In this document: positions 27,234 to 37,017 of the stretch, one piece after another | Layout of the letters: each line of letters starts with the position of its first letter | Numbering within the stretch: the first letter of the stretch is position 1 | Assembly: GCA_014804795.1 (NCBI GenBank) | Contig: JAAUZC010000015.1 | Location: 133,857-197,856, forward strand | DNA length: 64,000 nucleotides | Direction of reading: 5' to 3' | From: Lachnospiraceae bacterium | GTDB taxonomy: Bacteria > Bacillota > Clostridia > Lachnospirales > Lachnospiraceae | Program-made: the position numbers and the translations under genes | The notes under the pieces: generated by a model | The model's input: only the letters and a program-made list of their open reading frames with translations | Database searches by the model: none | Told to the model about the DNA's origin: nothing

Positions 27234-28025
27234 CTACTTTTTCCCCATCTGCACTTTCAGCGCCGCAAGCTCTTCATAAACGGCATCATTCAGCACTTTA
27301 ATAGATGTTCCCTTCATACCGGAAGAGCGGGACTCAATGACCCCTGCGCTCTCAAACTTCCGCAGCGCATTCACGATCACGGAACGGGTTATACCCACCC
27401 TGTCTGCAATCTTGCTCGCCACAAGAATCCCTTCTTTTCCCCGAAGTTCATCAAAAATACAGATAATGGCTTCCACCTCCGAGTAGGATAATGTGCTGAT
27501 CGCCGATTTCACGATCGCCATCTTCCTGCTCTCCGCCGCAGTCTCTTCGCTGACAGCGCGCAGCATCTCAAGCCCTACCACCGTGCTGCCATATTCGCAC
27601 AGAATAATATCATCAATATCGTATTTTTCGTTCTCTTTATAGATGAACAACGTTCCCAATCTCTCGCCGGCTATCTCGATAGGGGAGAGCAACGCCTCAT
27701 ACTTTCCTGCGGTCTCTTCCTCGAATCCCAGCGTTTCCAGATTGACATTCTCTTTTGTGGAAAGTACTCCCAGCAGCCTTTCGTTCAGCAGGCTGTCAAT
27801 AAATTCTCCTACATCGTCCGACAGCAACACATCAAGGGGCTTAATGCCTGACAACTCTCCTACGCCCAACACTTTCCCTTTTCTGCTGATCACGAGAACA
27901 TTGGAATTCAAAATATCCTTCATCACTTTGCAGATATCGTTAAAAACCACCTTACTGGAACTATTATTGTGTAATAATTTTCCTATTTTTCTCGTTTTAT
28001 CCAACAATTGTACGCTGCTGCTCAC
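27234..28025 (-). CDS. codY: GTP- and branched-chain amino acid-sensing repressor CodY
   Basis: 263 aa, matching Bacillus CodY in length and layout. The N-terminal GAF domain (about 1-155) senses isoleucine-type amino acids and GTP; the C-terminal winged helix-turn-helix (about 200-245) reads VASKIADRVGITRSVIVNAL. It represses nutrient-acquisition, motility and stationary-phase genes in rich conditions. The start is GTG with GGGGGA five bases upstream. It lies between topA and flgB, the Bacillus order without the intervening xerC-clpQY genes. Confidence 0.97.
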   Translation of the reverse strand: MSSSVQLLDKTRKIGKLLHNNSSSKVVFNDICKVMKDILNSNVLVISRKGKVLGVGELSGIKPLDVLLSDDVGEFIDSLLNERLLGVLSTKENVNLETLGFEEETAGKYEALLSPIEIAGERLGTLFIYKENEKYDIDDIILCEYGSTVVGLEMLRAVSEETAAESRKMAIVKSAISTLSYSEVEAIICIFDELRGKEGILVASKIADRVGITRSVIVNALRKFESAGVIESRSSGMKGTSIKVLNDAVYEELAALKVQMGKK

Positions 28026-28076
28026 ACAATCCCCCTTTATTTGCTGTATGATTCTTTACACACAAAAGATATCGTA

Positions 28077-28105
28077 ATTTTAGCATATATTTTTGTAAAT
28101 TGCAA
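28077..28105 (-). promoter_or_regulatory. Sigma-A-like promoter of codY
   Basis: On the minus strand TTGCAA (28,100-28,105) and TAAAAT (28,077-28,082) are 17 bases apart, and the -10 box is preceded by TGC, giving an extended -10 element. It is 51 bases before the codY GTG. Pattern-based. Confidence 0.65.
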
Positions 28106-28133
28106 TCGTTTTTTGTCGATATAAGCCGATACC

Positions 28134-30215
28134 TCAGATTTGCTCTGACCGTACTTTTTTATCTTTTACGCTGCCGCATCCTTCGCCGGAGCAGACCAGT
28201 TTATTGCCCTTTTCTACCATCATACTGCCGCATTTTTCGCAGAGTACGCCGGAAGGTTTCTGCCATACCATAAAGTCACAGTCCGGATGATTGATGCAGC
28301 CGTAATACCTGCGTCCTTTCCTCGTCTTTTTCATCACAATATCCCCGCCGCACTTCGGGCAGCTTATACCGATCTTTTCAAAATACGGTTTTGTATTTTT
28401 ACAGTCCGGAAAGCCTGGACAGGCAAGGAATCTGCCGTGAGGACCATATTTGATGACCATCTGTCTGCCGCACACATCACAGAACTCTTCCGACAGCTCA
28501 TCTTTGATCTCCACCTCTTCCAACTCTTTTTCCGCCTCTTTGACGGCCTCGTCCAGATCCGGGTAGAAATTCCTGATGATGGTCTTCCAGTCCACGTCTC
28601 CCAGTTCCACGCCGTCAAGCAGTGCCTCCATGGTGGCTGTAAAATTCACGTCCACGATCGTCGGGAACGCTTCCCGCATCATCTTATCAACCACCTCGCC
28701 TATCTCTGTCACATAAATATTCTTATTTTCTTTCACGATATATCTTCTTGCAAGCAACGTTGTCAGCGTGGGAGCGTAAGTACTCGGCCGCCCGATTCCC
28801 TGTTCTTCAAGCGCTCTCACTACGGAAGCTTCCGTATAGTGTGCCGGCGGTTGTGTGAAATGCTGTTTATGCTCCAACGTTTCCAGATCAAGTTTTGTGT
28901 CTTTGTCCAGATTCCGGGAAATAACGGATGTCTCTTCCTTTTCATCTTCCTGCACATATACGCTTAAAAAACCGTCAAATTTCAGTTTGCTTGCCGCGAC
29001 GCTAAAACGCTCCCCGTTTGCATCAATCTTCACGGAGGTCGTCTCATAAAGAGCCGATGCCATGCGGCTTGCCGTAAACCGTTTCCAGATCAGCTGATAT
29101 AAACGGAACTGATCTCTGCTCAAAGAATCTTTTAAATCCGCCGGTGTCCTTGTAATGTCCGTAGGACGGATCGCTTCATGGGCATCCTGAATCTTCTGAC
29201 TGTTCTTTTTTTCCGTCACATGCTCCGCCACATAGGCCGCGCCGTATTTTGCGCCGATATATTTTGCGGCAGACTGAACCGCTTCCTCGGAAATTCTTGT
29301 GGAATCTGTACGCAGATAGGTGATAATACCCACCGTACCGTTTCCCTTGATATCAACACCCTCATACAACTGCTGGGCGATACGCATGGTTTTCTGAGTG
29401 GAAAAATTCAGCACCTTGCTTGCCTCCTGCTGCAGCGTGGAAGTCGTAAAAGGCAGGGGGGCTTTCTTTGTGCGCTCTCCCGACTTTTTATCCGTGATCT
29501 TCCATGCGGCATTTTCAAGCCTTTTCAGGATATCCTGCAATTCCTGTTCTGTCTTTATCGTAACTTTTTTATCGCCCTGCCCGTAATACTTTGCAGTCAG
29601 CGGTTTTTTCTCACCCGCGATACGCAGCACAGCTTCCAGTGTCCAGTATTCCTCCGGCACGAAAGCATTGATCTCTTCTTCCCTCTCACAGATAATGCGC
29701 AGCGCCGCCGACTGTACTCTGCCGGCGGAAAGACCGCGTTTTACTTTCGCCCAGAGTACGGGCGAAATACGATATCCCACCATCCGGTCCAGAATCCTTC
29801 GCGCTTGCTGGGCATCCACTAAGTTCAGATTGATCTCACGCGGGTTTTTCATCGCTTCCTTCACTGCCGTCTTCGTGATCTCATTAAACGTAATGCGGTA
29901 TACCTTTTTCCCCTCCAGTTTCAGCGCATAATACAAATGCCAGGAAATAGCTTCGCCCTCTCTATCCGGGTCGGTTGCCAGATATATTTTCTCCGCTTTC
30001 TTCACTTCTTTTCTGAGTGCCGCCAGTATATCACCCTTACCGCGTATCGTAATGTATTTGGGTTCAAAATCATCCTCAGGTGAAAAACCAAGCTGACTTT
30101 TCGGCAGATCTCTGACATGCCCGTTGCTTGCCATCACCTCATAATTTGCCCCTAAAAACTTTTTAATTGTTTTTACTTTTGCGGGAGATTCCACAATCAC
30201 CAGATATTTTGCCAT
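28134..30215 (-). CDS. topA: DNA topoisomerase I TopA
   Basis: 693 aa type IA topoisomerase that relaxes negative supercoils. The Toprim domain holds LVIVESPAK at the N-terminus and DPDREGEAI at 82-90; the catalytic tyrosine is Y300 in IITYLRTDSTR. Three C-terminal four-cysteine zinc ribbons follow from about residue 575 (CDVCGRQM, CPKCGGDI, CEKCGSMM). It lies between dprA and codY as in Bacillus. Confidence 0.97.
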   Translation of the reverse strand: MAKYLVIVESPAKVKTIKKFLGANYEVMASNGHVRDLPKSQLGFSPEDDFEPKYITIRGKGDILAALRKEVKKAEKIYLATDPDREGEAISWHLYYALKLEGKKVYRITFNEITKTAVKEAMKNPREINLNLVDAQQARRILDRMVGYRISPVLWAKVKRGLSAGRVQSAALRIICEREEEINAFVPEEYWTLEAVLRIAGEKKPLTAKYYGQGDKKVTIKTEQELQDILKRLENAAWKITDKKSGERTKKAPLPFTTSTLQQEASKVLNFSTQKTMRIAQQLYEGVDIKGNGTVGIITYLRTDSTRISEEAVQSAAKYIGAKYGAAYVAEHVTEKKNSQKIQDAHEAIRPTDITRTPADLKDSLSRDQFRLYQLIWKRFTASRMASALYETTSVKIDANGERFSVAASKLKFDGFLSVYVQEDEKEETSVISRNLDKDTKLDLETLEHKQHFTQPPAHYTEASVVRALEEQGIGRPSTYAPTLTTLLARRYIVKENKNIYVTEIGEVVDKMMREAFPTIVDVNFTATMEALLDGVELGDVDWKTIIRNFYPDLDEAVKEAEKELEEVEIKDELSEEFCDVCGRQMVIKYGPHGRFLACPGFPDCKNTKPYFEKIGISCPKCGGDIVMKKTRKGRRYYGCINHPDCDFMVWQKPSGVLCEKCGSMMVEKGNKLVCSGEGCGSVKDKKVRSEQI

Positions 30216-30274
30216 ACCAAATCAACTCCTGTATTTTTTTGCATCAATTGCCACTCACTATACACTACTTTTTT

Positions 30275-31387
30275 TTAAGTTGCAAGAATTTTTTTGGAAT
30301 ACCCTTCCGGTTCTTTTTTTGCAAATCCTTTCAGACAAAGTTCCACAAGTAATCCCATAACTTCCTGGATCGTCAGCGTTTTTCCTGTTTTTCTGTATAT
30401 TTCTTCCGCTGTCTCGGGCAAGATATCCAAACACTCATATACATATTTTTCCTGTTCGGAAAGCCCGGCCGTAACGATATTTTTTTCTGTTTCTTCTATA
30501 TTAATAGGGAACCGAAATCCATGCAGTGCCTCCAGAATATCCGCCGGGCATACTGCCACGCCGGCGCCCTGCTTGAAAAGGGCGTTGCATCCTCTGCTGA
30601 GAGGATCCGTAATTCTGCCGGGTATGGCAAATACCTCTCTTCCCTGTTCAAGTGCCATGTCCACTGTGATCAGTGTGCCGCTCTTTTCTCTTGCCTCCAC
30701 CACCACAATGATATCGGAAAGTCCGCTGATGATCCGGTTTCTGGGCGGAAAGAGATATGCTGCAGGCGCCACGCCCGGCGGATATTCCGAAAGGATCCCT
30801 CCCTTCTGCTTACACTTCTCGTAGAGACTGCGATTGCTTTTCGGGTAACAGATATCCACACCGCAGCCCAGCACGCCAAAACTTTCCCCGCCCGCTTCAA
30901 GTGCGGCCTCCTGACTGATCCCATCGATCCCCATGGCCAGTCCACTGATAATCTGTATGCCTGCCGCTGCCAGTTTAGAACCAAATTCTCTGGCCGCATA
31001 CATGCCATATCCGGAACACGCCCTTGCGCCGATCAGCGCGGCAGACGGCTTATGATCGGAGGGCAGACATCCCTGATAATACAGTCCGAAGGGCGCATCC
31101 GGGATTTCGGAAAGCCTCTCCGGATAATCATCATCTCCATAACAGGTAAACTTTATTTTTTGTCTGCACAGCTTTTCATATTCTGTCAATATATTCCAGT
31201 TTTCCTTTGCCTGCACTATTTTTTCCGCAGGCTTCTCTCCCAAAAGTGCCTGCAGCGTGCCCGGCAAAGCCCTGTAGATCTCTTCTGCACTTCCAAGTTT
31301 TTGCAGCAGCTTCAGCTTTCTTTTCCTTCCGACCCCCTTTACATTCATCAGCCAGTACTGGTACGGTTTTTCCTGTTCTTTTGTCAT
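30275..31387 (-). CDS. dprA: DNA processing protein DprA (Smf)
   Basis: 370 aa from the ATG that overlaps the comM/yifB stop by 4 nt (ATGA). The Rossmann-like DprA core is complete: ALIGARACSGYG, IISGLAMGIDGISQEAALEA and GVLGCGVDICYP. An N-terminal HhH/SAM-like segment (KGVGRKRKLKLLQKLG) and a C-terminal winged helix (from about 300) flank it. DprA loads RecA onto incoming single-stranded DNA during transformation. No other competence machinery is in the window apart from comM. Confidence 0.95.
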   Translation of the reverse strand: MTKEQEKPYQYWLMNVKGVGRKRKLKLLQKLGSAEEIYRALPGTLQALLGEKPAEKIVQAKENWNILTEYEKLCRQKIKFTCYGDDDYPERLSEIPDAPFGLYYQGCLPSDHKPSAALIGARACSGYGMYAAREFGSKLAAAGIQIISGLAMGIDGISQEAALEAGGESFGVLGCGVDICYPKSNRSLYEKCKQKGGILSEYPPGVAPAAYLFPPRNRIISGLSDIIVVVEAREKSGTLITVDMALEQGREVFAIPGRITDPLSRGCNALFKQGAGVAVCPADILEALHGFRFPINIEETEKNIVTAGLSEQEKYVYECLDILPETAEEIYRKTGKTLTIQEVMGLLVELCLKGFAKKEPEGYSKKILAT

Positions 31388-32928
31388 CTTTGCCTCCCCC
31401 AGTACTTGCCGTCTGTTCTGCGGTAGCATGCGGCCTCCGCAAGATGGCGTCTCTCGATCCTGTCGCTCTGTTCCAGATCCGCTATGGTTCTTGCCACTTT
31501 TATGATCTTATGGTAAGCTCTCGCGCTGAGATTCATGGAGGAGAAGAGCTGCTCCATCATCTGCTGTCCTTCTTTCTCTAAAGGACAATATTTCCTCACC
31601 TGGGCAGGCCCCATATCCGCATTAAAAGAAAGGCCGGTTCCCCGAAAGCGTTCTTCCTGCATCTTTCGCGCTTTCATGATCCGCCTTAGCATGTCCGCAC
31701 TGCTCTCTCCGCCCCTTTCATCGTTCAGCTTTGCGATATCCACTTTTTTTGTCTCTGTCACAATATCCATACGGTCGAGTACAGGCCCGGAAATTTTGTG
31801 CAGATAGCGGTCTGTTTCGCTCTGGGAACAACTGCAGCGGCTTCTGTCCGGATAATATCCGCAGGGACATGGATTCATCGCCCCTACGATCAGACAGGAG
31901 GCGGGATAGGTAAAGGTTCCGCTGCTCCTGGCAATCTGCACCTGCTTATCTTCTAACGGTTGACGCAATATCTCCAGTGTGGATCTTTTGAACTCTGTCA
32001 GTTCATCCAAAAACAGGACACCCCGATGGGATAAGCTTAAGACACCGGGACGCGGCACTCTGCCGCCGCCCGCCAGCGCATGTTCCGAAATGGTATGATG
32101 GGGACTTAAAAAGGGACGTGTGCACACCAGAGACTGCTTTTCTTTCAAAAGCCCTGCCACAGAATAGATCGTAGACACTTCCAGACTTTCTTCCATACTC
32201 ATCGGCGGAAGAATGGAAGGCATCCGTTTTGCTATCATAGTCTTTCCGCTGCCCGGCGGTCCGATCATCAACAGATGATGAAAACCTGCTGCCGCGATCT
32301 CCGCCGCCCGGCGCACCGTCTCCTGCCCCTGGATATCTTCAAAGTCCGGCTGCTTTTCCTGCTGTTCCCTGAAAATCTTTTTGAATTCCGCCTGAGCAGG
32401 GGAAAAGACCGGCGCTTTATATTGTTTTAAAAATGCCACTACTTCCTGCAGATGAGTCAGACCATATACATCGATTCCCTCCACCACCGCGCCCTCGTTT
32501 GCATTTTCTTTCGGCACGATACATCGTGAAAAGCCTGCCGCTTTCGCTTTCCGCACAACAGGCAGCACTCCCCTCACCGGGCGCAGCTCACCGTTGAGCC
32601 CCAGTTCCCCGATCATCAGAAGATCGCCTAAACTCTCTCTCGGCACTTCCTCCATGGAACACAAAATCGCCACTGCCACCGGCAGATCATACGCAGTTCC
32701 CTCTTTCGGAATATCCGCCGGAGAGATATTCACGGTAATTTTCCCAGCCGGCATCACAAAACCTGCATTTTTTAACGCTACCCGCACACGCTCTTTTGCC
32801 TCCTTGACTTCACTGCCAAGGTAGCCTACCATTTCAAAGCCCGGAAGCCCCTGCGCCGTATCCACTTCTACCTGTACCAGATAGCAGCAGATACCCCGGA
32901 TACCGCCCGATATTACTGTACTATACAT
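31384..32928 (-). CDS. comM: YifB/ComM family Mg-chelatase-like AAA+ ATPase
   Basis: 514 aa. The start at 32,928 gives the family N-terminus MYSTVISGG with AAAGGA eight bases upstream. The first 170 residues are the Lon-protease-like ChlI domain; the AAA+ core has Walker A GPPGSGKTMIAKRMP and Walker B VLFLDELTEF, and a C-terminal Mg-chelatase domain with ARAYHKIIKVARTIADLE. ComM is a hexameric branch-migration helicase that aids integration of transformed DNA in Gram-negatives; the role in Clostridia is inferred. Translationally coupled to dprA. Confidence 0.92.
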   Translation of the reverse strand: MYSTVISGGIRGICCYLVQVEVDTAQGLPGFEMVGYLGSEVKEAKERVRVALKNAGFVMPAGKITVNISPADIPKEGTAYDLPVAVAILCSMEEVPRESLGDLLMIGELGLNGELRPVRGVLPVVRKAKAAGFSRCIVPKENANEGAVVEGIDVYGLTHLQEVVAFLKQYKAPVFSPAQAEFKKIFREQQEKQPDFEDIQGQETVRRAAEIAAAGFHHLLMIGPPGSGKTMIAKRMPSILPPMSMEESLEVSTIYSVAGLLKEKQSLVCTRPFLSPHHTISEHALAGGGRVPRPGVLSLSHRGVLFLDELTEFKRSTLEILRQPLEDKQVQIARSSGTFTYPASCLIVGAMNPCPCGYYPDRSRCSCSQSETDRYLHKISGPVLDRMDIVTETKKVDIAKLNDERGGESSADMLRRIMKARKMQEERFRGTGLSFNADMGPAQVRKYCPLEKEGQQMMEQLFSSMNLSARAYHKIIKVARTIADLEQSDRIERRHLAEAACYRRTDGKYWGRQR

Positions 32929-33007
32929 CTTTTTTCCTTTCCGCACTCTGTGCTTACAGTATGCGGTTCATTGGGAATTTGATAAAAGATTTAGAAAAAT
33001 GTCCGAT

Positions 33008-33028
33008 CCCTGTGACTTTGCCACAGGG
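33008..33028 (-). other. Hairpin between sigK and comM
   Basis: CCCTGTG and CACAGGG form a perfect 7-bp stem with a 7-base loop, 85 bases past the sigK stop. On the minus strand the next T-run (ATTTTTC) is eight bases away, so it is only a weak terminator candidate. On the plus strand it is followed by AAAGATTTT. Confidence 0.4.
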
Positions 33029-33113
33029 AAAGATTTTAAAGTATAAAATGAATAAACAGATAGACAGATTATAAAAGATAATGTAGAAATGTGCAAGGGA
33101 TATTGTAAAATTT

Positions 33114-33770
33114 TTAATCGGACTGCTTTTCCGCCTTTTCTTCCAGAGCCACCCGCAGCTTATGCAGCGCTCTTTTTTCTATCCGGCTCACATAACTTCT
33201 GGAAATGCCCATTATCTCACCGACCTCCCGCTGTGTCACCTCATCTCCTGTTTTCAGTCCATAGCGGTAAGCAATGATCTCTCTCTCCCGCCCGCTCAAA
33301 ACTTTTCCGAGAACACCTCGCAGCCTTTCAATGCTTTCCTTATTTTCCAATTGCTCCAACGCGCCCGGCTGCTCATACTCTATAACATCAAGAAAATTCA
33401 CTTCATTTCCCTCTTTATCCGTTCCCATAGACTCATAGAGGGAAACTTCCCTTGCTATTTTCTTGTGTCCCCGCAGCAGCATCAATATTTCATTCTCAAT
33501 GCACTTTGCCGCATAAGTCGCAAACCTCGTGCCTTTTCCCGGCACATAGGTGTTCACCGCCTTGATCAATCCTATGGTACCGCAGGATATCATATCTTCC
33601 ATATCCTCCTGCGTACCCGCATATTTTTTCAGCACATATGCAACCAGCCGCAGATTCCGAGTGGTCAGAACATCCTTGGCCTCCCGCATCGCTTTTTCAT
33701 TGCCGCTATGAAGCTCCTTTAAATAATACGCTTCCTCCTCTGGTGTTAATGGTTTGCTGAATGTCTTCAC
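33114..33770 (-). CDS. sigK: Sporulation sigma factor SigK
   Basis: 218 aa from a GTG preceded by CCGGAGG at seven bases; the frame opens further upstream but without a good site or family-like residues. It has sigma-70 regions 2 and 4: region 2 [17 protein letters not shown] and [20 protein letters not shown], and region 4 [20 protein letters not shown]. Close in pattern to Bacillus SigK ([20 protein letters not shown]). It directs late mother-cell genes for coat and cortex. The gene is continuous here, with no skin-like element. A short residual N-terminal pro-like segment may be present. Confidence 0.93.
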   Translation of the reverse strand: [218 protein letters not shown]

Positions 33771-33844
33771 GAAAAGCCTCCGGAACCGCTTTCTATATCC
33801 TATGATTCCATGCTTTTCCAAAGTGCCTGTTCAACTTTAAATAG

Positions 33845-35026
33845 CTAAAACAAAAACTCCGCAAGCGCTGTATTGCTGATATCAATTCCCCGTTTTGTCA
33901 GAAAAATTCTGTCCTTTTCCCGTGTCAAAAGCCCCTGGCGTTCTAATTTCTCCAAAACATCCCCATAGATACTTTCTATCGGAACATGAAACGCTTCTTT
34001 AAACTCTTTGCACGAAATTCCTTCCATAAGCCGCAGCCCCAGAAACATAAACTCTTCCATCTGCTCCTGTGTGGAGAGGAACTGTTCTTCCCGGTGCAAA
34101 TTTTCAGTGTACTCTTTCAAATCCTTCGGTTTCGTAAACCGGCAGTTTTCCATAAGGGACGCCGCGCCGAGTCCAAATCCCAAATAATTTCCTCTCTTCC
34201 AGTACGTGATATTATGGCGGCACTCATAGCCCGGCAACGCATAATTAGAAATCTCATACCGCCGATATCCTATTTCCCTCAAAATCATTTCTGTCAGCTC
34301 GTACATCTGCCGCTCTTCCTCCTCCGAGGGCAGCAAATGCTTTTCATCTACACCATCTATTTCCCTCTGTTTATCCGCCGTCCCATACTGCTCATAAAAA
34401 GGCGTCCCTTCCTCAATGATCAAACTGTAAGCGGAAATATGCTCCGGTCTGAGCCCCACCACTTTTTCAATTGAGTTCACATAACTTTCAACACTCTGTC
34501 CCGGCAAGGCCGACATGACATCTACATTGATATTTTCAAAACCTGCTTCTCTTGCAAAGCTGTAGGTTCTCAGAAAATCTTCCCAGCTGTGAATCCGCCC
34601 TAACTTCCGCAGTTCCTCATTCTGCGCGGACTGTAAGCCAATGCTCAGTCTGTTAATGCCCATCCTTCGCAGCCTCCGCAAATCCTCTCCTGTTACAGTA
34701 CCCGGATTGCATTCTATCGTGATCTCCTCCGCCCTTTTCCCGAAAACATCCACCGAAAAGCATTCCGACAGTTTACATAACACTCTTTCAATCTGTTCAG
34801 GCCGAAGTATAGTCGGTGTTCCCCCACCGAAAAAGACCGTCTCTCCCCGGTAATCCGGGTAACAGACAGCCTCTCTTTCGATTTCTTCACACAACAGATT
34901 TACATAATTTTCTCTCACTTCTTCCGATGCAGGCATGGAAAGAAAATCACAATAAGCACACTTCCTCACACAAAACGGAATATGCACATACAAACCTGCC
35001 GATTTTATTCTTTTTGCCTCCAGCAT
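33845..35026 (-). CDS. hemW: HemW, radical SAM haem chaperone
   Basis: 393 aa from the ATG at 35,026 with GGAGGGGGT just upstream. The radical SAM cluster motif is C19-x3-C23-x2-C26 (PFCVRKCAYCDF); GGGTPT follows at about 72. The C-terminal HemN domain has the HemW pattern NITYWKRGNYLGFGLGAAS. HemW lacks coproporphyrinogen oxidase activity and binds haem for insertion. It sits next to lepA, a pairing conserved across Firmicutes. Confidence 0.93.
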   Translation of the reverse strand: MLEAKRIKSAGLYVHIPFCVRKCAYCDFLSMPASEEVRENYVNLLCEEIEREAVCYPDYRGETVFFGGGTPTILRPEQIERVLCKLSECFSVDVFGKRAEEITIECNPGTVTGEDLRRLRRMGINRLSIGLQSAQNEELRKLGRIHSWEDFLRTYSFAREAGFENINVDVMSALPGQSVESYVNSIEKVVGLRPEHISAYSLIIEEGTPFYEQYGTADKQREIDGVDEKHLLPSEEEERQMYELTEMILREIGYRRYEISNYALPGYECRHNITYWKRGNYLGFGLGAASLMENCRFTKPKDLKEYTENLHREEQFLSTQEQMEEFMFLGLRLMEGISCKEFKEAFHVPIESIYGDVLEKLERQGLLTREKDRIFLTKRGIDISNTALAEFLF

Positions 35027-35096
35027 ACCCCCTCCAACACCATAAAGTAACATCTCTGAGTAAAAATAGCCAAAACCCAGAGTTCCCCCATCATTC

Positions 35097-36914
35097 CTAA
35101 TCTCTTGTATCCAGCTTCAGCACACTCATAAACGCACTCTGCGGAATCTCCACATTTCCTACCTGACGCATCCGCTTTTTACCCTCTTTCTGTTTCTCAA
35201 GCAGTTTCTTCTTCCGCGTAATATCACCGCCATAGCACTTTGCCAGCACATCTTTCCGCATTGCTTTCACGGTCTCTCTGGCAATCACTTTGCCGCCCAC
35301 AGCCGCCTGAATCGGAATCTCAAACAAATGTCTTGGAATTTCCCCTTTCAGTTTCTCGCACATCTTCCGCCCTCTCTCATAGGCGCTGTCCGCATGTACG
35401 ATAAAGGAGAGAGCATCCACCTCTTCTTTGTTGATCAGAATATCCAGTTTTACAAGCTTTGATGTTTCATACCCTTTCAAATCATAGTCAAAAGAAGCGT
35501 ACCCCCTGGAACGGGACTTTAACGCATCAAAAAAGTCATAGATAATCTCATTTAACGGCAGCTCATATTTTAGCAGCGCTCTCGTTGTCTCTATATACTC
35601 TGTGGCCAGATACCGCCCCCTTCTCTCCTGGCATAACTGCATGATCGGCCCGATAAACTCCGTTGTCACCATGATTTCCGCGCTGACGATCGGTTCCTCC
35701 ATATAGTCGATCTCCGACGGATCCGGCAGATTGGAAGGATTGGTAAGTTCAATCATTTCTCCGTTTGTTTTATACACTTTATAGATAACACCCGGAGCCG
35801 TCGTCACAAGATCCAGATTATACTCTCTCTCCAGACGTTCCTGAATGATATCCAGATGCAGCAATCCCAAAAAACCGCAGCGGAAACCGAATCCCAGAGC
35901 CAGTGATGTCTCCGGCTCATAAAACAGCGATGCATCGTTTAGCTGCAGCTTTTCCAGTGCATCCCGCAGATCAGGGTATTTGTTTGTATCGGCAGGATAG
36001 ACGCCGCAATATACCATCGGATTCACCTTTTTATAGCCGGGCAGGGGCTCCGCACAGGGGTTGTCCAGATCTGTTATCGTATCGCCCACCCTTGTGTCTT
36101 TCACATTTTTAATGGAGGCGGTCAGATAGCCCACCATTCCCGCCTGCAGTTCTTCACAGGGAATAAACTGGCCTGCGCCGAAATACCCCACTTCCACCAC
36201 TTCCGCGCCGGCCCCGGTAGCCATCATCTTAATACGGGTTCCCTTTTTTACGCTGCCCTCCCGCAGACGGCAGAATACAATAACGCCCTTGTAGGAATCG
36301 TAAACAGAGTCAAAGATCAACGCTTTTAACGGTGCATCCGGGTTTCCCGCAGGCGCCGGCACCTTCTCCACTACCTGTTCCAGTACATCCTCAATGCCGA
36401 TGCCGTTTTTCGCGGAAATAAGCGGCGCATCCTGCGCTTCCAGGCCTATTACATCCTCAATCTCTTCTATGACATGCTCCGGATCCGCACTGGGCAGATC
36501 AATCTTATTGATCACCGGAAATACATCCAGATCATGATCTAACGCCAGATAGACATTCGCCAATGTCTGCGCCTCAATCCCCTGCGCCGCATCCACTACA
36601 AGTATCGCTCCGTCACAGGCGGCAAGCGCCCTGCTCACTTCATAATTAAAGTCCACATGGCCCGGGGTATCGATCAGATTGAAAATATACTCATTTCCGT
36701 CTTTCGCTTTATAGACAAGCCGCACGGTCTGGGCCTTGATCGTAATACCACGCTCTCTTTCAAGCTCCATATTGTCAAGCACCTGGTCCTGCATTTCCCT
36801 GTCAGTGAGGAGGCCCGTCTTTTCAATGATCCGGTCCGCCAGTGTGGATTTGCCGTGATCGATATGTGCTATAATACAAAAATTTCTGATTCTGCTCTGA
36901 TCTGTCTGCGACAT
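35097..36914 (-). CDS. lepA: Translation elongation factor 4 LepA
   Basis: 605 aa GTPase. G1 is [13 protein letters not shown] (18-30), the switch II motif is DTPGHVDF and G4 is [10 protein letters not shown]. Domains II and III follow, and the C-terminal LepA-specific domain ends with [17 protein letters not shown]. It acts on stalled or mis-translocated ribosomes. AGGAG precedes the ATG. Confidence 0.97.
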   Translation of the reverse strand: MSQTDQSRIRNFCIIAHIDHGKSTLADRIIEKTGLLTDREMQDQVLDNMELERERGITIKAQTVRLVYKAKDGNEYIFNLIDTPGHVDFNYEVSRALAACDGAILVVDAAQGIEAQTLANVYLALDHDLDVFPVINKIDLPSADPEHVIEEIEDVIGLEAQDAPLISAKNGIGIEDVLEQVVEKVPAPAGNPDAPLKALIFDSVYDSYKGVIVFCRLREGSVKKGTRIKMMATGAGAEVVEVGYFGAGQFIPCEELQAGMVGYLTASIKNVKDTRVGDTITDLDNPCAEPLPGYKKVNPMVYCGVYPADTNKYPDLRDALEKLQLNDASLFYEPETSLALGFGFRCGFLGLLHLDIIQERLEREYNLDLVTTAPGVIYKVYKTNGEMIELTNPSNLPDPSEIDYMEEPIVSAEIMVTTEFIGPIMQLCQERRGRYLATEYIETTRALLKYELPLNEIIYDFFDALKSRSRGYASFDYDLKGYETSKLVKLDILINKEEVDALSFIVHADSAYERGRKMCEKLKGEIPRHLFEIPIQAAVGGKVIARETVKAMRKDVLAKCYGGDITRKKKLLEKQKEGKKRMRQVGNVEIPQSAFMSVLKLDTRD

Positions 36915-37017
36915 TTTTATCTCTCCTGATTTCTGTCATACTGCCTTTCTTTTATCAATGTTCTAATTATAACAGATGACAGATTAATTTCAAGCTGTTC
37001 CCCTCGGGCGGAATTTA

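Noticed and set aside
33008-33028. sigK-comM hairpin as a definite terminator
   Set aside because: The stem is short and the T-run is eight bases away; it is listed only as a hairpin.
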